From RGVD01 sp040403075 (lineage in GTDB: Bacteria; Bacteroidota; Bacteroidia; UKL13-3), in NCBI GenBank assembly GCA_040403075.1, contig JBBALJ010000085.1, positions 1-13,243 on the forward strand: a stretch of 13,243 nt of DNA, read 5' to 3'. A program made the translations under genes and the position numbers. A model generated the notes under the pieces. That model had not been told where the DNA came from, did no database searches, and was given only the letters and a program-made list of their open reading frames with translations. Of this stretch, positions 7,330-13,243 are shown in pieces (position 1 is the stretch's first letter; each line of letters begins with the position of its first letter).

Positions 7330-9006
7330 CTAGTTTTCAACTGTATCTTGCCAAGTAAAGTAGAATTTCGATCCTTTACCTTTCTCTGATTCTACCCAAA
7401 TTTCACCATTGTTTTCTTCCACAATTTTTTTGGCTATAGCAAGCCCTGCTCCTACACTTTCGAACTTATCACGGGCTTCAAGTGTTTGAAAAATCGTAAA
7501 AATTTTGTTGTGGTATTCTGGAGCTATACCTATGCCATTGTCTGCAATGCAAAATTTATGTTTTCCATCTACGTGTTGATAAGTAATGTTGATGACTGGC
7601 TTGTTTATATTGGCATATTTTACTGAATTCGTTAACAATTCATAAAAAACATCCTCAATATCTTTTCTTACAGCATTCACATTTGGTAAGGCATCATCAA
7701 AGTATATTACGTGTTTGCTTGGCGGGTTTATTATACGTAGTAAATTAAGTACCAAATCACGCGAATCAACCCATTCCTTTTCACCGCCCAATTTACCCGA
7801 TCGACTATATTTTAATAATGAATTGATAAGTGACTCTAGACGGTGTATTCTACCGCGCATTAACTTAAAGTAACCTTTGCTATCATCGGTCATTAAGCTA
7901 CCCATATCTTCTTCAATCCACTCTGAAAGGTTATTAATTCCTCGCAAAGGGCTCTTTAAATCGTGTGAAGTTATATAAGCAAATTGGTCTAATTCTTTAT
8001 TTTTCTTTTCTAAACTCAGCGTATATTTTTCTAGGGATTTCTTAGACTCAATTTCTTTTAGCATTGAACTCTTCAAATTATCCCGCATTTCAATCAATGC
8101 TTTGCCCAATTTATCATTTTTACCTTGAAGTTTTAACTCAATATCATAGTTTCCTTTACCAATTGCATTGGCAATATCTGCCTTGGCTTTCAAACCTTTT
8201 ATTAAAGTAACTGTAGATTGCTGAATAACACCAATTTCATCTTTTCGCGGCATTTGCATTTCGTAGTTAACAATTTGCCCTCGCCCGACAGCATCCAACA
8301 CCTCACTTAGTTCGCTTACTGGTTTAATAACTGTGCTGTTTGTAATCATTAATGAAATGATACTTACCACCACCAAACCAATGAGCATGATTACTAACAA
8401 AGATGACAAAGTGCTATAACTCGCATATTTTTTTTGACTCAATTTTCTTGACGAGGCTATCACCATTAACTCAACCTCTTCTATATCTATATCCAATTTT
8501 TTTAGGTCGCTTTCAATCTCTTTGTTTATTTTACTTGCAGCACCAAATTTTAAAGGGTTTTTATAGTCAGCATCGTTTTGTAGGATAGACATTACTTTTC
8601 TTTCCTTTTCTACTATTTTCAGAAAATCGCCATCCACCTTCACCAACCTTCTTCTTGATTGTTCAAGTTCGGGTTGTTGCAATAGTTCAATTAAAAAGAT
8701 TTTCCTCTTTCTATACTGCTTATCTAGAATTTTCTGTAGTTTCAGTTTTTTGTCTTTGGATGGATTGTAAACCCAATCATAAGTGTATCTTCCCGTCTCA
8801 GACATAATAAATTCAATATCTTTAGTAGCTGAAATGGCAGGTTCAAAATTGTTTGATAATTTAAAATCTATCTGTTTGGCGTATTGAAGCAATAAGATTG
8901 CTGAAATGCTGGTTATCAATGCCGTAAAAATAATGGCAAAAAAACTAAGCGCAGTTCTTGTGCTTATTTTTAAATTGACTAACCATTTTTTTACAAAGTT
9001 GAACAT
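7330..9006 (-). CDS. membrane sensor histidine kinase with helical periplasmic domain, HAMP region and phytochrome-type HisKA
   Basis: The 558-residue protein has two membrane helices (~20-41 and ~199-222). They bracket a ~155-residue charged, helix-rich periplasmic domain like the four-helix-bundle sensors of chemoreceptors. A HAMP domain follows (~223-275). A second HAMP-like unit (~276-315, with AIGKGNYDIEL and DKLGKAL) suggests a short poly-HAMP relay. After a coiled coil (~316-338), HisKA has His348 in YITSHDLKSPLRG, the form seen in bacteriophytochrome-type kinases. The ATPase domain has Asn460 in the N-box, ADNGIGI (488-494) and a compact G2 loop, ESVGAGLA, close to the ESTGIGLA form common in this subgroup. 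It is the first gene of the operon and the likely input for the response regulator and hybrid kinase downstream. The ligand cannot be read from sequence. There is no PAS or GAF domain. Confidence 0.93.
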   Translation of the reverse strand: MFNFVKKWLVNLKISTRTALSFFAIIFTALITSISAILLLQYAKQIDFKLSNNFEPAISATKDIEFIMSETGRYTYDWVYNPSKDKKLKLQKILDKQYRKRKIFLIELLQQPELEQSRRRLVKVDGDFLKIVEKERKVMSILQNDADYKNPLKFGAASKINKEIESDLKKLDIDIEEVELMVIASSRKLSQKKYASYSTLSSLLVIMLIGLVVVSIISLMITNSTVIKPVSELSEVLDAVGRGQIVNYEMQMPRKDEIGVIQQSTVTLIKGLKAKADIANAIGKGNYDIELKLQGKNDKLGKALIEMRDNLKSSMLKEIESKKSLEKYTLSLEKKNKELDQFAYITSHDLKSPLRGINNLSEWIEEDMGSLMTDDSKGYFKLMRGRIHRLESLINSLLKYSRSGKLGGEKEWVDSRDLVLNLLRIINPPSKHVIYFDDALPNVNAVRKDIEDVFYELLTNSVKYANINKPVINITYQHVDGKHKFCIADNGIGIAPEYHNKIFTIFQTLEARDKFESVGAGLAIAKKIVEENNGEIWVESEKGKGSKFYFTWQDTVEN

Positions 9007-9030
9007 ATTTTTCAGGGTACTAATTTAAGT

Positions 9031-9046
9031 GCAGATTTTGTTCTGC
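9031..9046 (-). repeat. small hairpin in the predicted leader of the kinase operon
   Basis: GCAGA (9031-9035) and TCTGC (9042-9046) are perfect 5-base complements around a 6-base loop. They lie between the predicted transcription start (~9064) and the kinase start codon at 9006. This could be a weak leader hairpin or an operator half-site pair. It is short enough to arise by chance. Confidence 0.2.
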
Positions 9047-9070
9047 CTGTGCCAATTCATTATCAAACCT

Positions 9071-9101
9071 CAAACCTATTATTTATATAATTGAATTTCA
9101 G
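9071..9101 (-). promoter_or_regulatory. candidate promoter of the three-gene signalling operon
   Basis: The minus strand at 9078-9071 reads TAGGTTTG, an exact TAnnTTTG -7 element. Twenty bases upstream lies CTG (9101-9099), one mismatch from the -33 TTG. A start near 9064 would give a leader of about 57 bases before the ATG at 9006. The position and direction fit a promoter for the kinase, regulator and hybrid kinase genes. Confidence 0.45.
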
Positions 9102-9122
9102 CTATTTAAATAAATACTAATT

Positions 9123-9137
9123 TGGGCGAAATTCCCA
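9123..9137. repeat. inverted repeat TGGG-N7-CCCA
   Basis: TGGG (9123-9126) and CCCA (9134-9137) form a 4-base dyad with a 7-base centre, just upstream of the plus-strand -33 element. With the neighbouring larger dyad it may mark a regulator-binding site. Taken alone it is not significant. Confidence 0.2.
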
Positions 9138-9172
9138 TTTGTGAACAATTTTCACATCAATGTCTAATTTTG
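9138..9172 (+). promoter_or_regulatory. candidate promoter of the DUF4834-FkbM-DedA-rsmI-lnt run
   Basis: TTTG at 9138-9141 and TAATTTTG at 9165-9172 match the Bacteroidota -33 and -7 elements exactly. The spacer is 23 bases, at the upper end of the accepted range. A start near 9179 gives a leader of about 88 bases. A second, poorer -7-like sequence, CATCTTTG at 9231-9238, would give a leader of about 22 bases and could be an alternative start. Confidence 0.45.
9140..9156. promoter_or_regulatory. inverted repeat TGTGAA-N5-TTCACA, possible operator
   Basis: The two 6-base arms (9140-9145 and 9151-9156) are perfectly complementary around CAATT. The dyad lies inside the -33/-7 spacer of the plus-strand promoter, where a bound repressor would block RNA polymerase. 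It resembles a CRP-type site, but the TGTGA and TCACA cores are 7 rather than 6 bases apart. Assignment to CRP/FNR-family regulators is therefore not secure. Confidence 0.35.
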
Positions 9173-9266
9173 ATACACAATAAACTAAAAAAAGACTGAA
9201 TGCAATTATGTCATATTTAGAAATTAGCACCATCTTTGTTTACTTGCAGCCGATAACAACAAAAAA

Positions 9267-9488
9267 ATGAAATTTATACTTTACCTAGCATTGTTTTATT
9301 TTGTATTCAAGTTCTTGTTTGGAAACTTATTTAAAGTGAAAGCTTACCATTATAACCAAAACAATGACCAACAAACAAATCACGAAAACGATGCTGAATT
9401 GCATGTTAAACCAAGCAATACCAGCAAGTCGGTTAACAAAGATAAAAACATTGGTGAATATGTGGATTTTGAGGAAATAAAACAATAA
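9267..9488 (+). CDS. DUF4834-family small membrane protein
   Basis: This 73-residue protein has one N-terminal membrane helix (~4-22, rich in Phe, Leu and Tyr), a polar Asn/Gln/Lys-rich middle, and the conserved C-terminal tail IGEYVDFEEIK (62-72). That layout and tail are what I recognise from the Bacteroidota DUF4834 family, whose function is unknown. The helix has no signal-peptidase site, so it is probably an inner-membrane anchor with a cytoplasmic tail. It is the first gene of the run, and its stop codon is one base from the start of the methyltransferase gene. Tight coupling suggests co-translation, but I would not infer a shared function from that alone. Confidence 0.75.
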   Translation: MKFILYLALFYFVFKFLFGNLFKVKAYHYNQNNDQQTNHENDAELHVKPSNTSKSVNKDKNIGEYVDFEEIKQ

Positions 9489-9489
9489 G

Positions 9490-10236
9490 ATGGAAAAAAC
9501 CATTCGATCGATACTATTAAAAGTTTTAGGTTACCAATCTTATTTATCATGGGTAAGCGATATATATATACGCCTAATTAAAGGTGGCATGCTAAAAGAC
9601 AAATATCCAGAGTTATTTTACCTGCAAAGCCTTATAAAACCTGGTTATACATGCGTAGACATTGGTGCCAATGTGGGTTATTACTCTGTATTTTTATCTA
9701 AATATGCAGGTGATTCTGGTAGGGTGTATTCCATTGAACCAGTGCCTTTGTTTGCGAAAGTATTTCTTAAAAACACTTTCAAACACGCATTAAACAACAT
9801 TACCCTATACCAAACAGCACTTGGTGCAGAGAACAAAAAGATAACCATGGGAACACCAACTATTAATGGGGTTTTCAGACATGGTTTAACAAAAGTGCTT
9901 TCGGATGACAATGAAGAGACTGGCAAAATGCAGACCTATGAAACGGATATGCGCATTCCAGATGAGTTGTTTGCTCCAATTGAAAAAATTGACTTCATTA
10001 AATGTGATGTAGAAGGTTATGAGATATATCTATTCCCGCATCTAATTAATACCCTGAAAAAGCACTTCCCCATTATCCAGATTGAAATTTCGGGTCAAGA
10101 AAACAGACAAAAGATGTTTGATATATTGTTACCATTGGGTTACCAATTGTTTAAACTTAACAATGAGAATTTGGTACAAATTTCATTGGCAGAAGCTATG
10201 GAGTATGAAGGCGGTGACTTTTATTTCAAGAGATAA
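9490..10236 (+). CDS. FkbM-family SAM-dependent methyltransferase
   Basis: This 248-residue Rossmann-fold methyltransferase has motif I VDIGANVGYYS (56-66), the SIEPVP loop after beta-2 (81-86) that usually binds the SAM ribose, and the family motif IDFIKCDVEGYE (167-178). These three together are the FkbM signature. There is no signal peptide or membrane helix, so it is cytosolic. Family members O-methylate sugars in polysaccharides, glycolipids and antibiotics, but the substrate here cannot be read. No glycosyltransferase or polysaccharide gene lies nearby to suggest one. Residues 1-45 precede the fold and look helical. The start ATG follows the DUF4834 stop by one base. A 76-base gap follows, in which I see no promoter consensus. 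Confidence 0.88.
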   Translation: MEKTIRSILLKVLGYQSYLSWVSDIYIRLIKGGMLKDKYPELFYLQSLIKPGYTCVDIGANVGYYSVFLSKYAGDSGRVYSIEPVPLFAKVFLKNTFKHALNNITLYQTALGAENKKITMGTPTINGVFRHGLTKVLSDDNEETGKMQTYETDMRIPDELFAPIEKIDFIKCDVEGYEIYLFPHLINTLKKHFPIIQIEISGQENRQKMFDILLPLGYQLFKLNNENLVQISLAEAMEYEGGDFYFKR

Positions 10237-10312
10237 CTTATATCATTAAAACTGAAATGCGTTGTTAATTCAAGCAAAAGCCTTTAATTCGTAATCAATA
10301 AAACTAAAAACA

Positions 10313-10960
10313 TTGAACAGCTTTTGGGATTTATTTAAACCACAGGAACTAATAGAATTTGGCGGATTGGCTTTAATTCTTATCATTATCTTTTTAGAGA
10401 ATGGGGTTTTCTTTGGCTTTTTCTTACCTGGAGATTCATTGTTATTTACAGCAGGCCTTCTAGCCTACCCTTCAGCCAATCAAGTTTTACATGTTGAAAT
10501 TGAAAACCTAATTTTTGGAATTGGTATAGCGGCCATTTGTGGTTATTATTTTGGATTTTGGTTCGGTCATAGAACGGGAGAAGCTATTTATAAAAAAAAA
10601 GATACCTTTTTCTTCAAACGAAAATATATTGAAACAGCGGAGGTATTCTATAAAAAATATGGTGGATTGGCATTGATTTTGGGTAGGTTCTTACCCATTG
10701 TGCGCACCTTCGCTCCTATTCTTGCTGGGGTAGTAAAGGTTCGTCCTCAAATATTCTTCTTGTATAATATTGTAGGCGCATTTCTTTGGCCAAGTGTAAT
10801 TGTAACAGCAGGATATTTTGTCGGTCAGTTTGTACCCAATGCTTTGGATTATTTGAATTGGATTGTGATTGCCTTTATTGCAGTAACTACTATCCCAATT
10901 GTGAATACTTGGCGCAAAGAACAAGCAAGAAAAAAAGCTGAACAACTAGAGAGCAAATAA
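10313..10960 (+). CDS. DedA-family membrane protein (VTT/SNARE-associated domain)
   Basis: The 215-residue polytopic protein has about five hydrophobic segments. It carries the acidic pair Glu29 (LENG) and Asp41 (FFLPGDSLLF), 12 residues apart. It also has the pair Arg125 and Arg131 in GRFLPIVRTFAPILAG. These four match the residues essential in E. coli DedA proteins. The family is linked to membrane-potential homeostasis and to lipid carrier or phospholipid translocation, and acts in the inner membrane. The start is TTG at 10313. An in-frame stop lies at 10292-10294 with no ATG between, and the TTG gives an N-terminus (NSFWDLFKPQELIEFGGLAL) typical of the family. The tail (201-215) is charged. 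It lies 3 bases before rsmI. Confidence 0.92.
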   Translation: MNSFWDLFKPQELIEFGGLALILIIIFLENGVFFGFFLPGDSLLFTAGLLAYPSANQVLHVEIENLIFGIGIAAICGYYFGFWFGHRTGEAIYKKKDTFFFKRKYIETAEVFYKKYGGLALILGRFLPIVRTFAPILAGVVKVRPQIFFLYNIVGAFLWPSVIVTAGYFVGQFVPNALDYLNWIVIAFIAVTTIPIVNTWRKEQARKKAEQLESK

Positions 10961-10963
10961 GGT

Positions 10964-11641
10964 ATGGGTGAAGGCAAATTATACATCGTTCCAACGCCCA
11001 TTGGCAACCTTGAAGATATTACACTAAGGGCACTGCGAATACTTAAAGAGGTAGATTTGGTTTTAGCTGAAGATACCCGTCAAACCGTTAAACTATTTCA
11101 ACATTATCAAATTCAAAAACCACTTCAATCATACCACCAACACAACGAGCATAAGGTATTTCATAACTTAGTTTCGGAGTTAAAAGGTGGCAAACAAATA
11201 GCCCTTGTAAGTGATGCGGGCACACCAGGCATTAGCGACCCCGGATTTTTAATCATTCGCGAGTGTGTGAAAGAGGGTATTGCAGTTGATTGTTTGCCAG
11301 GCGCAACAGCCTTTGTTCCCGCTTTGGTAAAAAGCGGATTGCCATGTGATAGCTTTTGCTTTGAAGGTTTTTTGCCTGAAAAAAAGGGCAGACAAACGAT
11401 GCTAAAAAAATTAGCTGAAGAGGAAAGAACAGTGATATTTTATGAATCACCTCATCGCATACTCAAAACAATTGCCCAACTTATTGAGTTTTTTGGGGCT
11501 GACAGACAAGCTAGCATTAGCCGAGAACTTACTAAGATGTTTGAAGAAACTGTAAATGGCAGCCTTCAAGAGATACTAGAACATTATACAAACGGAACTA
11601 TAAAAGGAGAATTCGTCATTGTTATCGCAGGTAAAAAATAA
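10964..11641 (+). CDS. rsmI: 16S rRNA (cytidine1402-2'-O)-methyltransferase
   Basis: RsmI uses SAM to methylate the ribose 2'-OH of C1402 in the decoding centre of 16S rRNA. The 225-residue protein shows the expected motifs of this tetrapyrrole-methylase-fold enzyme in order: VPTPIGNLEDIT (9-20), AEDTR (35-39), SDAGTPGISDPG (83-94), PGATA (112-116) and FYESPHR (159-165). It is shorter than the ~286-residue E. coli enzyme because the C-terminal extension is absent. I regard that as usual in Bacteroidota rather than a truncation, since the core ends cleanly at GEFVIVIAGKK. The ATG start lies 3 bases after the DedA stop. The last 23 bases overlap the start of lnt. Confidence 0.95.
   Translation: MGEGKLYIVPTPIGNLEDITLRALRILKEVDLVLAEDTRQTVKLFQHYQIQKPLQSYHQHNEHKVFHNLVSELKGGKQIALVSDAGTPGISDPGFLIIRECVKEGIAVDCLPGATAFVPALVKSGLPCDSFCFEGFLPEKKGRQTMLKKLAEEERTVIFYESPHRILKTIAQLIEFFGADRQASISRELTKMFEETVNGSLQEILEHYTNGTIKGEFVIVIAGKK
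11604..11610 (+). promoter_or_regulatory. Shine-Dalgarno-like AAGGAGA upstream of the lnt TTG
   Basis: AAGGAGA ends 8 bases before the TTG at 11619, a normal Shine-Dalgarno distance. It supports that start codon. The same bases encode KGE of RsmI, and Bacteroidota seldom rely on Shine-Dalgarno pairing, so the match may be incidental. Confidence 0.35.
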
Positions 11642-13238
11642 GCATTTAAAATACTTTCTATTAAGCAGCATTTCGGCCATACTTATGACATTGGCATGGC
11701 AACCTTTTAGGGCTTTGCCTTTCATATTTATTGGCTTAATTCCATTATTTTATTTAGAAGTAGAAATTAGAAAAAATCAACCTCAGTCATCAAGACTACT
11801 CTTTTTTGCTTATGTTTTCCTTTCACTATTTCTATTTAATTGCAGCACGGTCTATTGGATTTGGAATGCTTCACCAGAAGGAGCAATAACGGCATTTTTC
11901 ATCAATACCCTTATGATGACATTGCCTCTATTTATCTTTCACATCATCCAAAAGAGAGAAGAGAATAACAACAAAATGTGGGCATTCATCTTTCTATGGT
12001 TATCGTATGAATGGTTACATACCAATTGGCAATTTTCTTTCCCTTGGTTAAGTTTAGGTAATGTTTTTTCATATACACCTGCTTTGGTACAATGGTATGA
12101 ATACACTGGTGTTGCCGGAGGTTCATTGTGGGTATTACTTGTCAACTATAAACTATATGCCCTAGTTAGCACTTGGAAAGAAAGAATCCAATCAGATAAT
12201 TATGCTAAGGTTTTTAATCTGGCTTTCTTTTATCTATTCACTCCAATCTTTTTGTCTTTATATATTGCTAATAATAGACAAGAAAAGGAAGCAATTATAA
12301 AACGACAAACGGCAGATTTGGTGGTGGTGCAACCCAATATCGACCCTTACAAAGACAAGTTTGAGGGAATGACACCCGAGGCCCAAACAGATAAGATTCT
12401 TACCTTAGCAGAAACAAAAATAGATAGCCTGACCCAATTTGTGTTGATGCCCGAGACAGCCTTGCTAGGCAACCTTGAAGAAGGTAATTTACAGAATGCA
12501 GGAGTATACCAAAAGGTATTGAGCTTTTTAGAAAAACATCCTAATATTGGTTTGCTTTCAGGTGCGGATACTTACAGGTTTTATCAAAGTAACAATAAGC
12601 CTACAATAACTGCAAGAAAATATAGCGATGGCCTTTTCTATGATGTATATAATACTGCCATGTATTTAAGCAAATTTGATTCATTGCAGATATACCATAA
12701 ATCGAAATTGGTGCCAGGTGTTGAGCGTATGCCTTATCCTGAAATATTTGGTTTCTTAGAAAAAGTTTCGATCAATTTAGGGGGAACAAGTGGCAGCTTG
12801 GCAAGCGACAAAGAAGCCAAGGTTTTCTACTCTTATCAAAAAACAAAATTAGCCCCTGTTATCTGTTTCGAATCTGTGTTTCCTGACTATGTAGCAAGTT
12901 ATATTAAAAAAGGTGCTGACATTATTTGTATCATTACTAATGATGGATGGTGGGGTAATACGCCTGGCTATCGTCAGCATTTCGACTTCGCTCGATTACG
13001 TGCCATCGAAAACCGAAGATGGGTGGCACGAAGTGCAAATACAGGCATCTCAGGTTTCATAGATGAAGAAGGCAATATTGTGAGTCAATCGGAATGGTGG
13101 AAGGAAGCTGTTCTCAGAGCGAAAGTACCCTTGCACAAAGAAGAAACTTTTTTCACCCAAAATGGCGACCTTATTGGATTTTGGGCCATGGTTTTTGGAG
13201 TGTTTGAGATATTTAAACTTTTTAGGAGAAAACGATAA
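11619..13238 (+). CDS. lnt: apolipoprotein N-acyltransferase
   Basis: Lnt transfers an acyl chain from phospholipid to the N-terminal cysteine of apolipoproteins, the last step of lipoprotein maturation, in the inner membrane with a periplasmic active site. The 539-residue protein has an N-terminal membrane half (~8-218, six to seven helices), a nitrilase-type domain (~232-505) and a final helix (~515-533). The Glu-Lys-Cys triad reads as Glu279 (LMPETA), Lys361 (YHKSKLVPG) and Cys416 (VICFES), with supporting Glu369. All are present. The start is TTG at 11619. An in-frame stop at 11601-11603 leaves no ATG upstream, and the next ATG (codon 23) would cut the first helix. The gene therefore overlaps rsmI by 23 bases. 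The length is typical, and the stop is 5 bases from the window end. Confidence 0.95.
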   Translation: MLSQVKNKHLKYFLLSSISAILMTLAWQPFRALPFIFIGLIPLFYLEVEIRKNQPQSSRLLFFAYVFLSLFLFNCSTVYWIWNASPEGAITAFFINTLMMTLPLFIFHIIQKREENNNKMWAFIFLWLSYEWLHTNWQFSFPWLSLGNVFSYTPALVQWYEYTGVAGGSLWVLLVNYKLYALVSTWKERIQSDNYAKVFNLAFFYLFTPIFLSLYIANNRQEKEAIIKRQTADLVVVQPNIDPYKDKFEGMTPEAQTDKILTLAETKIDSLTQFVLMPETALLGNLEEGNLQNAGVYQKVLSFLEKHPNIGLLSGADTYRFYQSNNKPTITARKYSDGLFYDVYNTAMYLSKFDSLQIYHKSKLVPGVERMPYPEIFGFLEKVSINLGGTSGSLASDKEAKVFYSYQKTKLAPVICFESVFPDYVASYIKKGADIICIITNDGWWGNTPGYRQHFDFARLRAIENRRWVARSANTGISGFIDEEGNIVSQSEWWKEAVLRAKVPLHKEETFFTQNGDLIGFWAMVFGVFEIFKLFRRKR

Positions 13239-13243
13239 AAGCG

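Noticed and set aside
9140..9156. A textbook CRP site
   Set aside because: The TGTGA and TCACA cores are separated by 7 bases, not 6. I kept the dyad as a generic operator candidate without naming the regulator.
9552..9571. Short alternating AT run (TATATATATA) in the FkbM gene
   Set aside because: It encodes part of SDIYIRLI in frame, is too short for a meaningful microsatellite, and does not interrupt the gene.
10237..10312. Possible promoter or terminator between the FkbM and DedA genes
   Set aside because: I found no TAnnTTTG match on the plus strand and no stem-loop with a U-run in these 76 bases, so I treat it as an intra-operon spacer.
10964..11641. RsmI as a truncated gene
   Set aside because: It is about 60 residues shorter than the E. 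coli enzyme, but all catalytic-core motifs are present and the fold ends cleanly. The missing part is the dispensable C-terminal extension.
1..13243. Mobile elements, CRISPR arrays, defence or toxin-antitoxin genes, tRNA genes
   Set aside because: None is visible: no transposase or integrase motifs, no regularly spaced repeats, no tRNA-like cloverleaf in the intergenic gaps, and no gene with foreign-looking composition.

Overview
The window is AT-rich DNA that reads as Bacteroidota. The evidence is lineage-typical protein families (a DUF5686 outer-membrane protein with a CarboxypepD_reg-like domain, a DUF4834 small membrane protein, and an Lnt with a LVPGVERMPYPE active-site loop). Two intergenic elements also match the Bacteroidota -7 promoter consensus TAnnTTTG, and most genes lack Shine-Dalgarno sequences. 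I cannot name the genus. There are no tRNA or rRNA genes, insertion sequences, CRISPR arrays or phage genes, and the region looks chromosomal. Bases 1-192 are mostly non-coding, with at most the edge of an unresolved minus-strand gene.

Region 1 (193-4794, plus strand) is one 1533-residue gene. It joins a secreted oligopeptidase B-like serine peptidase (family S9A, triad Ser558/Asp643/His678) in frame to a CarboxypepD_reg-like domain and a complete DUF5686 protein with a predicted outer-membrane barrel. The signal peptide that normally begins a DUF5686 protein is absent at the junction, which argues for a real fusion. This is the most unusual object in the window.

Region 2 (4809-9006, minus strand, read from 9006 downwards) is a three-gene signalling operon. 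It encodes a membrane histidine kinase with an alpha-helical periplasmic sensor and HAMP region, an Rcp1/CheY-like single-domain response regulator, and a soluble REC-PAS-HisKA-HATPase-REC hybrid kinase. None has a DNA-binding or enzymatic output domain, so the output must lie elsewhere or be protein-protein. The operon converges on the region 1 gene with 14 bases between stop codons.

The 260-base gap at 9007-9266 is a divergent control region. It holds a -7 match in each direction and two adjacent inverted repeats, one of them inside the plus-strand promoter spacer.

Region 3 (9267-13238, plus strand) is a tightly packed run of five genes: a DUF4834 membrane peptide, an FkbM-type methyltransferase, a DedA membrane protein, rsmI (16S rRNA C1402 ribose methyltransferase) and lnt (apolipoprotein N-acyltransferase). 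Spacings are 1, 76 and 3 bases, then a 23-base overlap, so co-transcription is likely. DedA and lnt both appear to start at TTG. Lipid flipping and lipoprotein maturation share an envelope theme. The other three genes may be neighbours only.
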